DNA of 64,000 nucleotides. It comes from Actinomyces bovis. GTDB lineage: Bacteria; Actinomycetota; Actinomycetes; Actinomycetales; Actinomycetaceae. Shown in pieces: positions 47,143 to 56,646 of this stretch (within the stretch, counting starts at the first letter, position 1; every line of letters begins with the position of its first letter). The notes under the pieces are model-generated. The model saw only the letters and a list, made by a program, of their open reading frames with translations, did no database searches and had not been told where the DNA came from. The translations under genes were made by a program, and so were the position numbers. The DNA lies in contig NZ_UAPQ01000001.1 of NCBI RefSeq assembly GCF_900444995.1, positions 682,001 to 746,000 on the forward strand, given 5' to 3'.

Positions 47143-48627
47143 TCAGCCCCGACGGTTGCGGCGGCGGACTAGGAGGAGCAAGCCTCCGGCGATTACCAGC
47201 CCGCCGATTCCCACAGCCGCAGCGGTGAGGTTCACACCGGTTGCAGACAGGCCCTTGCCTCCGGGCCGACTCGGCAGGTTCTTGCCGGGTGCAGCCGGAG
47301 CGGGCACTGCGGGGGTCGGCTGCGCACTGACCTGCGGGTCGGGTGCCTGCTGGGTTGCCGGGCTGCTCGGAGCGCTGCTCGGCTTAAGCGGCGTTGGACT
47401 TGGCGCAGGCTCCGGGGTCTCGACCGGCGGCACGGGCGTATCAGTCTCGACCGGCGGCACGGGCGTGTCCGTGGGCGTGGGAGCCGGAGTCGTGGGCGCA
47501 GCCGTCGGTGTGGGGGCCGGAGTCGTGGGTGCGACCGTCGGTGTGGGTGCCGGAGTGGTCGGTGCGACCGTGGGCGTCGGGGCCGGAGTCGTGGGTGCGA
47601 CCGTTGGCGTGGGAGCCGGAGTCGTGGGTGCGACCGTTGGCGTGGGAGCCGGAGTCGTGGGCGCAGCCGTCGGTGTGGGAGCCGGAGTGGTCGGCGCGGC
47701 AGTCGGTGTCGGGGCTGGCGTCGTGGCCGTAGGCGTGGGAGTGGGCTCCGGGCAAGCCTCACCGGAATCCGGAGCCTTACCAAAGGAATGACTGGCCTCG
47801 CCCGTGCTAAACACGTAACCGGGCTTAGTAGCCACACTCAAGGAGCCATCAGCGCCAAGTGTCCAAGCCAACTGCTCAGTGTCAGCAGGCACCCGCCACC
47901 TGGCGTTATCAGGGCCACAAGGATCGTCAACCTCAGGCGTCGGCACAGACACCTCTACCGGCTCTTCGGTTTCAAACTTAATCCCGAAGGCTATAGACAC
48001 CTTTTCCCTTTGGGTGTCATTCCCGTTAGCCATAAAAGGGAAGTCGATTAGCGCACTAAAGTCGATTTTTTCTCCGGGCGCTACCGTGAGTACGCCGGTC
48101 TCTTCAGCGCCGTTGCATCGCAGGCTGTCCGTAGCCAGGCTGCCACCACTGTAGGTGGTGTTAATTTTCATCCCCGGCGAGTAGAACCTAGTAGTCCCAC
48201 CGGGATGCGGCAGACTCGTCAGGAAGGGGTCATTCGCGAAGGAGGCTCCTACGCAGCGGTCATTCGCCCAAGACATGGTCACCACGACTTTTGCTGGCTG
48301 ACCGCCCGTGTTCATCACTGAGAAATCGCCGCGAATCCTATCGCCCGGAACCATCGCCAGCAGGCCGGTCTGCCCGTCACCCAGGTTCCACTCCCCCACG
48401 TTGTTCACCACAGTCTTGTTCGTGGAGTCAATGCAGAAGGTGCCCCCAGGGCAGTCACTGCCGTTACTGCTCGCGCCTGGCTCTTCCGCAACTGCGACAG
48501 TCGGGGCGCCAAGTGCTAGAGCACCAGCAAGGAAGGCTAGGCCTAGCCCCCTCCCGAATCGGTTCAACTTAGCCATATGCGAACCGTTACCGATTCGATG
48601 CATTTTGGGATTGAGGCGCATCCTCAT
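47143..48627 (-). CDS. Surface protein with Pro-Thr repeat stalk and LSxTG sorting-like tail
   Basis: About 494 residues from the ATG at 48627, with AAGGAG six bases upstream. Signal peptide about 18-47 ([16 protein letters not shown]). The N-terminal domain (about 50-215) is related to that of the shorter paralogue ([33 protein letters not shown]). A second small region ([20 protein letters not shown]...) is unique. About ten TTPAPTPT-type repeats form a stalk (about 300-400), then LSATG, a hydrophobic helix and RRRNRRG. Probably wall-anchored by a sortase that accepts this variant signal. Confidence 0.84.
   Translation of the reverse strand: MRMRLNPKMHRIGNGSHMAKLNRFGRGLGLAFLAGALALGAPTVAVAEEPGASSNGSDCPGGTFCIDSTNKTVVNNVGEWNLGDGQTGLLAMVPGDRIRGDFSVMNTGGQPAKVVVTMSWANDRCVGASFANDPFLTSLPHPGGTTRFYSPGMKINTTYSGGSLATDSLRCNGAEETGVLTVAPGEKIDFSALIDFPFMANGNDTQREKVSIAFGIKFETEEPVEVSVPTPEVDDPCGPDNARWRVPADTEQLAWTLGADGSLSVATKPGYVFSTGEASHSFGKAPDSGEACPEPTPTPTATTPAPTPTAAPTTPAPTPTAAPTTPAPTPTVAPTTPAPTPTVAPTTPAPTPTVAPTTPAPTPTVAPTTPAPTPTAAPTTPAPTPTDTPVPPVETDTPVPPVETPEPAPSPTPLKPSSAPSSPATQQAPDPQVSAQPTPAVPAPAAPGKNLPSRPGGKGLSATGVNLTAAAVGIGGLVIAGGLLLLVRRRNRRG
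47441..47725 (-). repeat. Tandem repeats coding for a Pro-Thr stalk
   Basis: About ten near-identical units of roughly 27-30 bp encode APTPTxAPTTP. Several neighbouring units are identical at DNA level, so copy number is likely to vary between strains. Confidence 0.85.
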
Positions 48628-48716
48628 AGAGGTCTCCTTGGTCAGGGTAGGGAGCATCAACCCTGACATTACCGGGAATGTACCTCAATCGACCAGCGTT
48701 CAACCCGCAGGCTGAC

Positions 48717-48740
48717 CACAATTGCTCCGTTACCCCCGCA
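48717..48740 (-). promoter_or_regulatory. Upstream element shared by the two LSxTG genes (copy 2)
   Basis: Matches 46931-46960 around AATTGCTCCGTTACCCCCGC; located about 90-115 bp before the start at 48627. See copy 1. Confidence 0.4.
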
Positions 48741-48806
48741 TCCAATCCGTTACAGCCAGCTGCGGTCCGCCTGGGGCTGCGCTCCAAGACGACTGCCCAA
48801 AGCGCA

Positions 48807-48841
48807 CCTCGCCCCGCCCACCAGAGGTGAGCGGGGCGAGG
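48807..48841 (-). terminator. rplJL terminator
   Basis: CCTCGCCCCGC pairs with GCGGGGCGAGG, extended by CACC/GGTG after one mismatch, around an AGA loop. It lies about 65 bp past the rplL stop. It ends the ribosomal unit before the surface-protein genes. Confidence 0.8.
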
Positions 48842-48905
48842 TTTGAGCTAGCTCCCTTACCGTCAAGCCGCTCCTAGGAGCCAGCCAACGGCGTCGGGAA
48901 ATGAC

Positions 48906-49295
48906 TCACTTGAGGGTGACGGTGGCGCCAGCGCCCTCGAGCTGAGCCTTGGCCTTCTCGGCGGTCTCCTTGTTGGCGCCCTCGAGGACGGGCTTGGGAG
49001 CGCCGTCGACGAGCTCCTTGGCCTCCTTCAGACCGAGGGAGGTCAGGGCGCGCACCTCCTTGATGACCTGGATCTTCTTGTCGCCAGCGGCCTCGAGGAT
49101 GACGTCGAACTCGTCCTTCTCCTCAGCGGCGGCGGCCTCACCGGCCGCGCCGGGGGCAGCAGCAACGGCAACGGCGGCCGGGGCAGCAGCGGTAACGTCG
49201 AAGGTCTCCTCGAAGGCCTTCACGAACTCGGACAGCTCGATGAGGGTGAGCTCCTTGAAAGCCTCAATGAGCTCGTCAGTGGTCAGCTTCGCCAT
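48906..49295 (-). CDS. rplL: 50S ribosomal protein L7/L12
   Basis: 129 residues: N-terminal dimerisation helices ([20 protein letters not shown]), an Ala/Gly hinge and the conserved C-terminal domain ([34 protein letters not shown]). It forms the ribosomal stalk with L10, encoded 86 bp upstream, and recruits translation GTPases. Confidence 0.98.
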   Translation of the reverse strand: MAKLTTDELIEAFKELTLIELSEFVKAFEETFDVTAAAPAAVAVAAAPGAAGEAAAAEEKDEFDVILEAAGDKKIQVIKEVRALTSLGLKEAKELVDGAPKPVLEGANKETAEKAKAQLEGAGATVTLK

Positions 49296-49381
49296 GATGG
49301 GCGTTCCTTCCTGGAAATGGGGGCCTGCACTGTCTGAATCTCAGCACAGGGTGAGTTGTTGGGGTTTGACGCGGGTGGCGC

Positions 49382-49903
49382 TCAGGCCGCCTGCTCCTGC
49401 TTCTCGCGCAGGGCGTCGACAGTGCGGACCGCCTTGGAGGCAGGCGCAACGAAGAGGTAAGCAGCCTTGGACAGGGACGCCTTCATAGCGCCCGCAGCCT
49501 TGGCCAGCAGCACCTCGCGGGTCTCGAGCGAAGCCAGCTTCTCAACATCAACCGGGGCCAGGACCTTGCCGTCCATGAAGCCACCCTTGATAACGAGCTG
49601 CTGGTTCTCCTTGGCGAAGTCACGCAGCGCCTTGGCAGCCTCAACCGGCTCACCGGTGACGAAAGCCAGAGCCGTGGGGCCCTTGAGGTCCTCCGCGAAA
49701 GCCTCCAGCCCAGTCTGGCGGGCAGCGATCGCAGCAAGCGTGTTCTTCACCACGGCGTACTCGGCGTTACCGGCAAGGGAACGACGCAGCTCCTTGAGCT
49801 GGGCGACGCTCATCCCCCGGTACTCAGTCAGCAGGACAGCGCTGGCACCGCGGAACCTGTCCGCAATCTCAGCAACCGCTGCTTCCTTGTCAGGCCTTGC
49901 CAT
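49382..49903 (-). CDS. rplJ: 50S ribosomal protein L10
   Basis: About 173 residues from the ATG at 49903 ([13 protein letters not shown]), preceded by GGAAGGAGG; the longer frame to 50008 runs through leader hairpins and is not coding. Conserved [18 protein letters not shown] segment. It anchors L7/L12 to the ribosome. Confidence 0.97.
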   Translation of the reverse strand: MARPDKEAAVAEIADRFRGASAVLLTEYRGMSVAQLKELRRSLAGNAEYAVVKNTLAAIAARQTGLEAFAEDLKGPTALAFVTGEPVEAAKALRDFAKENQQLVIKGGFMDGKVLAPVDVEKLASLETREVLLAKAAGAMKASLSKAAYLFVAPASKAVRTVDALREKQEQAA

Positions 49904-50211
49904 GGGCCCTCCTTCCGTGGTCATCCGCGGGCCCCGAATGAACAGAGCCCCGCGCCGGTGGGCACGGGGCTCGCAGTCCGCAAAGCGGAAGGATCTCCTA
50001 AAACTCACCTGCGCTGGCTCCGACGACGTCGGACTTGGCCCCGATCAAGGGGGGACCTGCGGTCTTTGGCGGTGCAACCCTAACCCGCCAGCCAGCACCC
50101 GACGCAAGCCAAAGGCCCGCCAAGCAGCGGTGCGATCGGTCACGTCAAGCGCTAGGCGCAAGCGTGCGCGGCCTGCCAGCCCGCGCTAGCGCAGCCCGCC
50201 GCCCTCAGGCC
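49904..50211 (-). promoter_or_regulatory. rplJ leader and spacer, with two hairpins (putative L10 leader)
   Basis: This 308-bp non-coding stretch separates rplJ from the lipoprotein gene. Hairpin 1: GAGCCCCG/CGGGGCTC at 49945-49972. Hairpin 2: TCCGC/GCGGA at 49977-49989. Both lie just upstream of the rplJ ribosome site. This is where L10 leaders, which let L10-L12 repress their own translation, are found in many bacteria. Structural match to that family was not tested. A promoter must lie in the remaining upstream part, but no clear boxes were seen. Confidence 0.5.
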
Positions 50212-51762
50212 TCAGCCCTGCTCCACCGGAATATCAGTCAGCCGCAAGGTCAGCACCGGCGTAGAGCTTTCACTCTCATCGCCTGCAGGCAGGTCCAGCA
50301 CCACCTTGTCCTCCCCTGTATCCGGCCAGACAGCAGGCAGGTGCAAGGGCTCTCCACCGCCCTTAAGCTCCACCCGCATCACATCCGCCAAGGGCTTGGC
50401 GTCCTCACCGCCCACCAGGTAACCCGCCACCGGCAAATAAGTGTTGCCCTTGAGCAAGGTCAGGTTGTCCACCCGAAAGCTGTCCTGGTACCAGTCAACT
50501 GCTTTGAAGGCCCGCGGCAGGTTGAAAGCGCCGTAGGGGAACTCCACATCAGCGGTGGAGCGCATAAGCACCTCTCCCACCAGGTAGCCCTGGGTGCGGA
50601 TGACCTTCTCCATCCAAACGTGAATGGTCTGGCCCTGATACTGCACGTCCACGCCGTCCTTGCCGGCGCCTACCGGGCCTTTGGCAGTCGGCATCTGCCC
50701 CGGAGCTAAAGACGGCGGAGCTGTGGGCTTGGCCTCCTGCCCCTCCTTGGGGTTGGTAGGAGTTAAAACCACTTCAACTCTTCGGTTTGCCTGCCGGTTC
50801 TCATCAGAGTCATTTGGCACGCGCGGCTGCGACTCTCCCTTACCCGCCACGGTTTGCTGCCAAGCATTCAAGCTGGTCAGTTGCCCCAGGCGGTCAGCCA
50901 CCGCTTTGGCCCGCTGTTCGGAAAGAGTCTGATTGGAGGCGTCGTCGAGCACGTCGTCGGTGTGCCCAGTCACCTGCATGCTGCCACCAGAGGGGAAGCG
51001 CTGCAGTTGCTGCACCACAGAAGCCAAGATGGCGTCAGCCTGGGCGGACAAAGTGGCGGAGCCAGAATCAAAGGTGACGTCACCGTTGATGGTAACCGTG
51101 GTGACTCCCTCATCCTCCTTCGTATCCGCAGAGCCATCCGAGACCACTGAGCTGGTAACGATCCGGTTGGTGCCCTCAGCCGTGCGGTCAGCGTCTGCGT
51201 TTTCAAGCGCTTTATCCAGGTCAAAGCCAGCCTGGCCGGGCCCCACCACCGGCACCCCAAGCACCACGCCAGAATGTGGCAGCAGCACCTCCACGCTGTT
51301 AATCGTCTCCGGCAAGGCACTAAACACCGGGTACAGCTCGATCCACTCCCCCGCTTTCACTCCGTCAAATAAGGGCGAAGCGTCACCGCCAATCACGGGG
51401 TACATCACGTCATTAGCCAAAGAAAGGAGCCTGAAGCCGCCCAGGTTCCCGGTGTCCCCACCGCTAAACTGACCGAAGCCCAGCTTGTGATCCTCCCCAG
51501 CAACCGGGCTATAGGCCACTCGCAGCACAGTAAGGCCATCGCGCACCGCCGCTGGTCCCACCGTCACGTCCCAGGAAGCACCATTTAAGGCAGTGCGGAG
51601 CTTGATGGCCGCTGCAGCGCCTGGGCTCGCACCGCCTGCAGCGGGCGACGCCGTCGCACTGCCACCGCCTTTTCCGTCGGCCTTGCCACAGGCTGCCAGC
51701 ACGGGCAGACCAGCTGCGGCAAAGGTCGCCAACATGATCCTGCGACGAGAAACAGTGCTCAC
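50212..51762 (-). CDS. Tat-type lipoprotein with central OmpA-like domain
   Basis: 516 residues. The N-terminus has SRRRIMLATF (twin-arginine) and lipobox LAAC, predicting a lipid-anchored protein outside the membrane. An OmpA-like peptidoglycan-binding domain lies at about 226-327 (DVTFDSGSATLSAQADAIL, TGHTDD, NRQANRRVEVVL). It is flanked by two beta-rich domains that resemble each other (FRLLSLANDVMYPVIGG versus FRVDNLTLLKGNTYLPVAGY), probably an internal duplication. It lies 82 bp after the kinase gene 51845-54370, so the two may be co-transcribed. Probable envelope or wall-linked role. Confidence 0.85.
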   Translation of the reverse strand: MSTVSRRRIMLATFAAAGLPVLAACGKADGKGGGSATASPAAGGASPGAAAAIKLRTALNGASWDVTVGPAAVRDGLTVLRVAYSPVAGEDHKLGFGQFSGGDTGNLGGFRLLSLANDVMYPVIGGDASPLFDGVKAGEWIELYPVFSALPETINSVEVLLPHSGVVLGVPVVGPGQAGFDLDKALENADADRTAEGTNRIVTSSVVSDGSADTKEDEGVTTVTINGDVTFDSGSATLSAQADAILASVVQQLQRFPSGGSMQVTGHTDDVLDDASNQTLSEQRAKAVADRLGQLTSLNAWQQTVAGKGESQPRVPNDSDENRQANRRVEVVLTPTNPKEGQEAKPTAPPSLAPGQMPTAKGPVGAGKDGVDVQYQGQTIHVWMEKVIRTQGYLVGEVLMRSTADVEFPYGAFNLPRAFKAVDWYQDSFRVDNLTLLKGNTYLPVAGYLVGGEDAKPLADVMRVELKGGGEPLHLPAVWPDTGEDKVVLDLPAGDESESSTPVLTLRLTDIPVEQG

Positions 51763-51844
51763 TTTGGATCGCTCCTTAACTCAGCAAACCACGGGCGCGC
51801 ACAAAAGCGCGAGGGCGGGTTCGCGGCAGTTCGACGGCGGTCAT

Positions 51845-54370
51845 TCAGTTGCCAATCACCGCGTAAATCACCAGGTCTCCGTAATTTCCACCCTCTTGCA
51901 CTAATAGGCGAGGCGCCCCAGCCTGGTCACCCTTAGCTCCAGGCTGTGGTGGCAACACATGCAGCAGGCTGCCTTTTACCTGCCAAGTCTGCTCACCGGT
52001 CTTACGGTTATAGGCAACCACCTGGTCGCCCACGGCCTTGGAGTTAGACGAGGGCTCCCCCATGGTGAACAAGATGCCAGCGCCGCTGTCAATCAGCCCC
52101 GCAGGATGCAGCGCACAAGGCTCACCCTCAGTGCGGGTGGGCGCCGCAAAGCTGACCTCCTGACCTACCAGTTTCGCAGCGCAGGCATTCGTGTCCAGAG
52201 CCAGCACTGCCGAATCCGTGCCCTTGGCCAGCAACTGCCGCTCATAGCGGTCAGAGCTCTCCGGCACTGACTCAAGCGCCCGCTTAAACTCTGCCGCCTC
52301 AGTGGGCTCCGGAACCCCCCACTTGGTGGGAGCGCCCGCTGCTGAAGCGACCTGCCCCAAGGACTTGCCCTTGGCGTCGTAAACCACTGCGGGATTGCCC
52401 TGAACTAGGAAACCTGCGTCGCCAATATTGATATCAATGCCGCCAGGTTGGGGCTTATCCCAATCAGGCTGCCGTTCCACCGGATGCGACAGAAGAATCG
52501 TGCCGTCAGCGGCACTCAGGACCTGCATCCGCTTGGAGCCACTCTCATAGGTCAAGATGAACTTCGAGGTGATTTCTGCCTTGGTGTATCCACCGTCCAC
52601 GCGCCATTTTTGCTTGCCGGAAGAGTCCATAGCTAGCAGCGAGCCTTCATAGTTGCCTTCGCGAATGATCGCTAGCTCACCAATATTGCCCAAGACATCG
52701 GCTTCCTTCGCCAGGTTGATCTGCTTGGGCTGACCGTCAATCCCAATAAACTTGCGGTCGTTATTGGCGTTCTTACAAAGGAAGATCTCATTGTTGAAGA
52801 AATAGCCTTCCCAACATTCACCCGTCCAAACCGGAGCATGGTTGGAGCTGTTGAGGTCACGCAGGGACCACTCACTGCCGCTGCGCGTCGCCAGCATCCG
52901 GTTATCCCGAGACATTCGTTTATCGGAAACGTCAGCTATCCGCTGCCGCTCCTGCACGGTGGCCTGCAAAGGCACAGCACTAAAGGTGGCCCCCGTATCG
53001 CTGCTCAGATACCACCACAAGCCGCCTCCCCCCAAGCCAAGCAAAGCTAGGGAGGCAGCCACGCCAGCGGCCACCAACTTCCGGCGGCGCGGCTTGGGCG
53101 CCTGAGGTACCAAGCTGGCGGGCGCAGACCCACCCCCATATGTGAAGGCAGCCGGAACAGGGCCGCCCGCACCGGGAGGTGCCAGCACAGAAGTGGTCGC
53201 ACCTCCCGCCAGCAGCTGCGTACCGGCTGTGCCAGCCACAGCCAGGCCATAACCCACCGGCGCCTGCGCAGGCACCTGCCCGTAGAGCCCCTGCGGGGAG
53301 TTCGCTGAAGGCTGGACGCCGTAGCCATTTGCCGCGGCACCAGACCGGCCCCCCTTTGCGGCGCTGCCAGCTTTAGAGTCCGGCTTCTCCCCGGGATCAT
53401 CCCACTCAAAAGGCCGCGCTGCGGGGCGATTGGCCGGAGGTTTGCTCAGGCGAGGAGCTGCAGGCAGGCCACGCAGGGAGGGCTCCAGAGCGCGCAGGCG
53501 CTCCGCCGCCTCCGCAGCAGAGGGGCGCTCAGCGGCCTGCTTGGACTGCATCAACTCCAGCAGCTCCCAGAGCGCTTCCGGGATGCCTTCTGGGCGGCCA
53601 GGACTGCGCCGCGCATGGCTGGCCAGAACCTGCGGCGTGCTGCCAACAAACGGTGCCACGCCGCAGGCTAGCTCATAGAGCATGGTGCCCAGCGAGTAGA
53701 CATCTGCGGTCATGGGAGGCACCTTGCCGGTAAGCACCTCCGGGGCCATGTAGAGCGGCGTGCCAATGGCACTGGTGGAGGTGGTGGCACCCACCGCCTC
53801 ACAAATCCGCGCCACCCCAAAGTCAGCCAGGCGGGGAATGACTGGCTCACCCTCACCGTGGCGTTCCAACAGCACGTTGGCCGGCTTGATGTCCCGGTGC
53901 AGCACCCCGCCCTCATGCACGGCAGCCAGACCATCTGCGATCAAGGCACCAATCCGGGCCACCTCCGAGGGCGGCAGGTTGCCGACCTTCGTCAGGTAGC
54001 CGCGCAGGTCACCGCCGTCAACCAGGTCCATGACAATCGCAAAGGTGCCGCCCTCAACCACCAGGTCACGCACTGCCACCACTGACCGGGAGCGCACCCG
54101 CATGAGGGTGGCCCGCTCCGCCAGAAAACGCTCCAGCACACCCGGCTGGGAGGCGATCTCCGCGCGCAGGATCTTGGCCGCCAGTTCCTCATCGACGTGA
54201 GGGGCGCTGGTCTCCTCCTCAACCGGGTCCCAGGTTCCAGTGGCTTCCGGGCTATGCTTTGCCCGCCAGACCTCACCCTGGGCGCCAGTGCCGATCCGCT
54301 CCAGCAGAAGGTAGGCACTGCCAAGGCGCCGCAGCGCCCCAGAAGAGGGAGAGGAGGCAGAAGTGGTCAT
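51845..54370 (-). CDS. Transmembrane Ser/Thr protein kinase with large PQQ/beta-propeller-like ectodomain
   Basis: 841 residues. Kinase domain at about 18-290: GTGAQGEV loop, AAKILRAEI lysine, HRDIKPANVL, DFG and MAPEV. A disordered Pro/Ala-rich linker leads to a membrane helix at about 430-452 and an extracellular domain of about 390 residues with repeated W/F-blade-like segments (KQKWRVDGG, GEQTWQVKGS), suggestive of a beta-propeller sensor. This differs from the PASTA domains of PknB. It precedes the OmpA-type lipoprotein, a possible partner outside the cell. Ligand unknown. Confidence 0.92.
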   Translation of the reverse strand: MTTSASSPSSGALRRLGSAYLLLERIGTGAQGEVWRAKHSPEATGTWDPVEEETSAPHVDEELAAKILRAEIASQPGVLERFLAERATLMRVRSRSVVAVRDLVVEGGTFAIVMDLVDGGDLRGYLTKVGNLPPSEVARIGALIADGLAAVHEGGVLHRDIKPANVLLERHGEGEPVIPRLADFGVARICEAVGATTSTSAIGTPLYMAPEVLTGKVPPMTADVYSLGTMLYELACGVAPFVGSTPQVLASHARRSPGRPEGIPEALWELLELMQSKQAAERPSAAEAAERLRALEPSLRGLPAAPRLSKPPANRPAARPFEWDDPGEKPDSKAGSAAKGGRSGAAANGYGVQPSANSPQGLYGQVPAQAPVGYGLAVAGTAGTQLLAGGATTSVLAPPGAGGPVPAAFTYGGGSAPASLVPQAPKPRRRKLVAAGVAASLALLGLGGGGLWWYLSSDTGATFSAVPLQATVQERQRIADVSDKRMSRDNRMLATRSGSEWSLRDLNSSNHAPVWTGECWEGYFFNNEIFLCKNANNDRKFIGIDGQPKQINLAKEADVLGNIGELAIIREGNYEGSLLAMDSSGKQKWRVDGGYTKAEITSKFILTYESGSKRMQVLSAADGTILLSHPVERQPDWDKPQPGGIDINIGDAGFLVQGNPAVVYDAKGKSLGQVASAAGAPTKWGVPEPTEAAEFKRALESVPESSDRYERQLLAKGTDSAVLALDTNACAAKLVGQEVSFAAPTRTEGEPCALHPAGLIDSGAGILFTMGEPSSNSKAVGDQVVAYNRKTGEQTWQVKGSLLHVLPPQPGAKGDQAGAPRLLVQEGGNYGDLVIYAVIGN

Positions 54371-54753
54371 TGCTTGCTCCGGGTGATCGATAACCGGTCT
54401 TAAGTTGGGGCTGCACTGAACCTACCGCCCAGGGCAGAGCTTTCGGTCCATTTGCTAGAGAATAACGGGGCTTTGACGCAGGTATGCGGACCTGGAACAA
54501 GGCCCGCAAACAGCACTGTCCGGCCCAGCATTCATGGCCCCGCAGCCCTAGGGTAATTGTTGATCAGGGCATCGTCACCGGGCAGACCCGCCCGCCTGCC
54601 CAGGTTCTCCCCGGGTAGTGGGGCGCAAGCAAGCGCGAGGCCCGACCCGCCGCCCGCACCATCGCGCAATTGGAGACTCCCCCAACTGGTCCCACCGAAA
54701 TGCTGACTGAATTGACCCTTGTAACATTGCGCCCCGCCGCGGACGCTTAGCAG
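54371..54753. other. Divergent intergenic region, no gene seen
   Basis: 383 bp between two divergent genes (kinase on minus, DUF192 on plus). It must hold promoters for both directions, but no convincing -35/-10 pair was found. No RNA gene or repeat seen. Confidence 0.5.
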
Positions 54754-55230
54754 GTGAGCAACACGGTCCCGGTCTGGGCGGAATGGCCCGCGCCCACCCT
54801 CCTGCTAGTCAATGGCCGCCCCACCGGCCTGCCCCTGTGGCTAGCCCGTCGGCGACAAGAACGCCTGCAAGGACTGCGCGGCACCAAAGGCCTCTCCGGT
54901 GGCGTCTGGATCACCGCCTGCAATGCCGTGCACTGCATCGGCATGAGCTACCCGATCGACGTCGTTCACGTCACCAGAAACGGCACCGTGATAGACGTGG
55001 GGCGGATGCGCCCCGGAAGCATCGGCATGCCCCGTTTTAAGGCCCACGCCGTGTTAGAGCTGCCTGCCGGTATGGCCCAGGAACTCGGCATAAGGCGCGG
55101 CGCGGTGGTAGCGCCCGGCCACGCCGTCGAGGTGCCAAAAGCGCCTGACGCCGACCACCCGCATGAGGCAGTCGGCGTCAGGGGCAGCGACGGCGTCGAC
55201 TCAACGACGCAGTTCGTGCTCAGGCCTTAG
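54754..55230 (+). CDS. DUF192-family protein
   Basis: 158 residues from a GTG at 54754 with a poor ribosome site. The core ([51 protein letters not shown]) follows the DUF192 pattern of a small beta-barrel with the conserved 'P(I/L)D' and VLEL...GI..G elements. No signal peptide, although many family members have one. Its last 11 bp overlap the end of rplA on the other strand, and a terminator stem is embedded in its final codons. Function of the family unknown. Confidence 0.8.
   Translation: MSNTVPVWAEWPAPTLLLVNGRPTGLPLWLARRRQERLQGLRGTKGLSGGVWITACNAVHCIGMSYPIDVVHVTRNGTVIDVGRMRPGSIGMPRFKAHAVLELPAGMAQELGIRRGAVVAPGHAVEVPKAPDADHPHEAVGVRGSDGVDSTTQFVLRP
55144..55182. terminator. Stem-loop serving the rplKA operon, inside the DUF192 gene
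   Basis: CCTGACGCCGAC and GTCGGCGTCAGG pair perfectly over 12 bp, about 40 bp past the rplA stop. It lies within the 3' part of the convergent DUF192 frame, so it may act for both directions. Confidence 0.65.
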
Positions 55231-55909
55231 TGACATCCATCGGAATGCCGGGGCCCATGGTGGTGGCCATGGTGGCCTTCAGGATGTAGCGGCCCTTGGA
55301 GGTGGCCGGCTTGAGGCGCAGGACCTCATCCAGGGCGGCGCGCAGGTTCTCCACCAGCTGCTCCTCAGTGAAGGAGGTCTTGCCGATGATGAAGTTCAGG
55401 TTGGCGGCACGGTCCACACGGAACTCGATGCGGCCACCCTTAATGTCGGTGACGGCCTTGGCCACGTCCATGGTCACGGTGCCCGTCTTGGGGTTGGGCA
55501 TGAGGCCACGGGGACCGAGCACGCGGCCCAGGCGGCCAACCTTGCCCATGAGGTCCGGGGTGGCGACGGCGGCGTCAAAGTCCGTGTAGCCCTTGGCGAC
55601 CTTCTCAATGAGCTCGTCGCCGCCGACCTCGTCAGCGCCAGCAGCGAGGGCCTGCTCGGCACGCTCACCCTGGGCAAAGACGATGACGCGGGCGGTCTTA
55701 CCAGTACCGTGCGGCAGGGACACGGTGCCACGCACCATCTGGTCGGCCTTGCGGGGGTCCACACCGAGGCGGAAGACGACGTCCACAGTGGAGTCGAACT
55801 TCGTAACGGTGGTTTCCTTGGCCAGGTGGACGGCCTCGGCCGGGGTGTAGATGATCCCGGACTGGATCTTCTCAGCGGCGGCGCGGTAGGCCTTGCTGCG
55901 CTTGGTCAT
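55220..55909 (-). CDS. rplA: 50S ribosomal protein L1
   Basis: About 229 residues from the ATG at 55909 ([15 protein letters not shown]), with AAGGAG six bases upstream. Conserved RNA-binding and signature segments ([39 protein letters not shown]). It follows rplK by 74 bp. In many bacteria L1 represses translation of this operon; no leader site was identified here. Confidence 0.98.
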   Translation of the reverse strand: MTKRSKAYRAAAEKIQSGIIYTPAEAVHLAKETTVTKFDSTVDVVFRLGVDPRKADQMVRGTVSLPHGTGKTARVIVFAQGERAEQALAAGADEVGGDELIEKVAKGYTDFDAAVATPDLMGKVGRLGRVLGPRGLMPNPKTGTVTMDVAKAVTDIKGGRIEFRVDRAANLNFIIGKTSFTEEQLVENLRAALDEVLRLKPATSKGRYILKATMATTMGPGIPMDVTKA

Positions 55910-55983
55910 CTGCTTCTCCTTGCAGTCGTGGTGAACGGGCCGCGCAGGCCCTTCCACGGGGGTTTGTCTGTGGGGGTTGAGGC

Positions 55984-56415
55984 TCAGGCCTCGACGGTGA
56001 TGCCCATGGAGCGGGCGGTGCCAGCGATGATCTTCGCGGCGGCGTCAATGTCATTGGCGTTGAGGTCGGCCATCTTGGTCTGGGCGATCTCCTTTACCTG
56101 GTCCATGGTCAGCGAACCAACCTTGGCGGTGTGAGGAGTGGCGGAACCCTTGGGCACGCCAGCGGCCTTCTTGATCATCTCCGCGGCCGGGGGCGTCTTG
56201 GTGACGAAGGTGAAGGAGCGGTCCTCGTAGACCGTGATCTCAACGGGGATGACGTTGCCGCGCTGAGACTCTGTGGCCGCGTTGTAGGCCTTGCAGAACT
56301 CCATGATGTTGACGCCATGCTGACCGAGCGCGGGGCCGATCGGCGGGGCGGGGTTGGCTGCGCCGGCCTGGATCTGGAGCTTGATGAGCCCGGCGACCTT
56401 CTTCTTGGGAGCCAT
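55984..56415 (-). CDS. rplK: 50S ribosomal protein L11
   Basis: 143 residues from the ATG at 56415 ([15 protein letters not shown]), the standard length. Conserved [20 protein letters not shown] and rRNA-binding C-terminal domain. The frame extends upstream to 56532 but those codons lie in the leader. Binds the GTPase centre of 23S rRNA and is the thiopeptide target site. Confidence 0.98.
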   Translation of the reverse strand: MAPKKKVAGLIKLQIQAGAANPAPPIGPALGQHGVNIMEFCKAYNAATESQRGNVIPVEITVYEDRSFTFVTKTPPAAEMIKKAAGVPKGSATPHTAKVGSLTMDQVKEIAQTKMADLNANDIDAAAKIIAGTARSMGITVEA

Positions 56416-56587
56416 GGTGGATGGATCTCTTTCTTGTCCGGAAACGCTGCACGCCTGCCGTGCAACGGTTGCGCGCACACCCAGGCGAAGCGCCAAGGCA
56501 CACGCACGAACGCCAATCCTAGCCCCAGCCAAGCCCTACTAACGACCGCGGTGCGCGGGATCACAGGCCAAAACGCTGTGATGCAGG

Positions 56588-56627
56588 ACGCCCGCCGAGC
56601 TGACTCAAGGCCAGCTGCGGCGGGCGT
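56588..56627 (-). terminator. secE-nusG terminator
   Basis: ACGCCCGCCG pairs with CGGCGGGCGT, extended by AGCTG/CAGCT after one bulged base, 20 bp past the nusG stop. It implies rplKA has its own promoter in the 170 bp that follow. Confidence 0.75.
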
Positions 56628-56646
56628 CACAGCACTGCTACGCGCT

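Noticed and set aside
47441-47725. Regular short repeats that could be taken for a CRISPR array
   Set aside because: The units are contiguous, keep the reading frame of the wall protein and encode a Pro-Thr stalk; there are no unique spacers.
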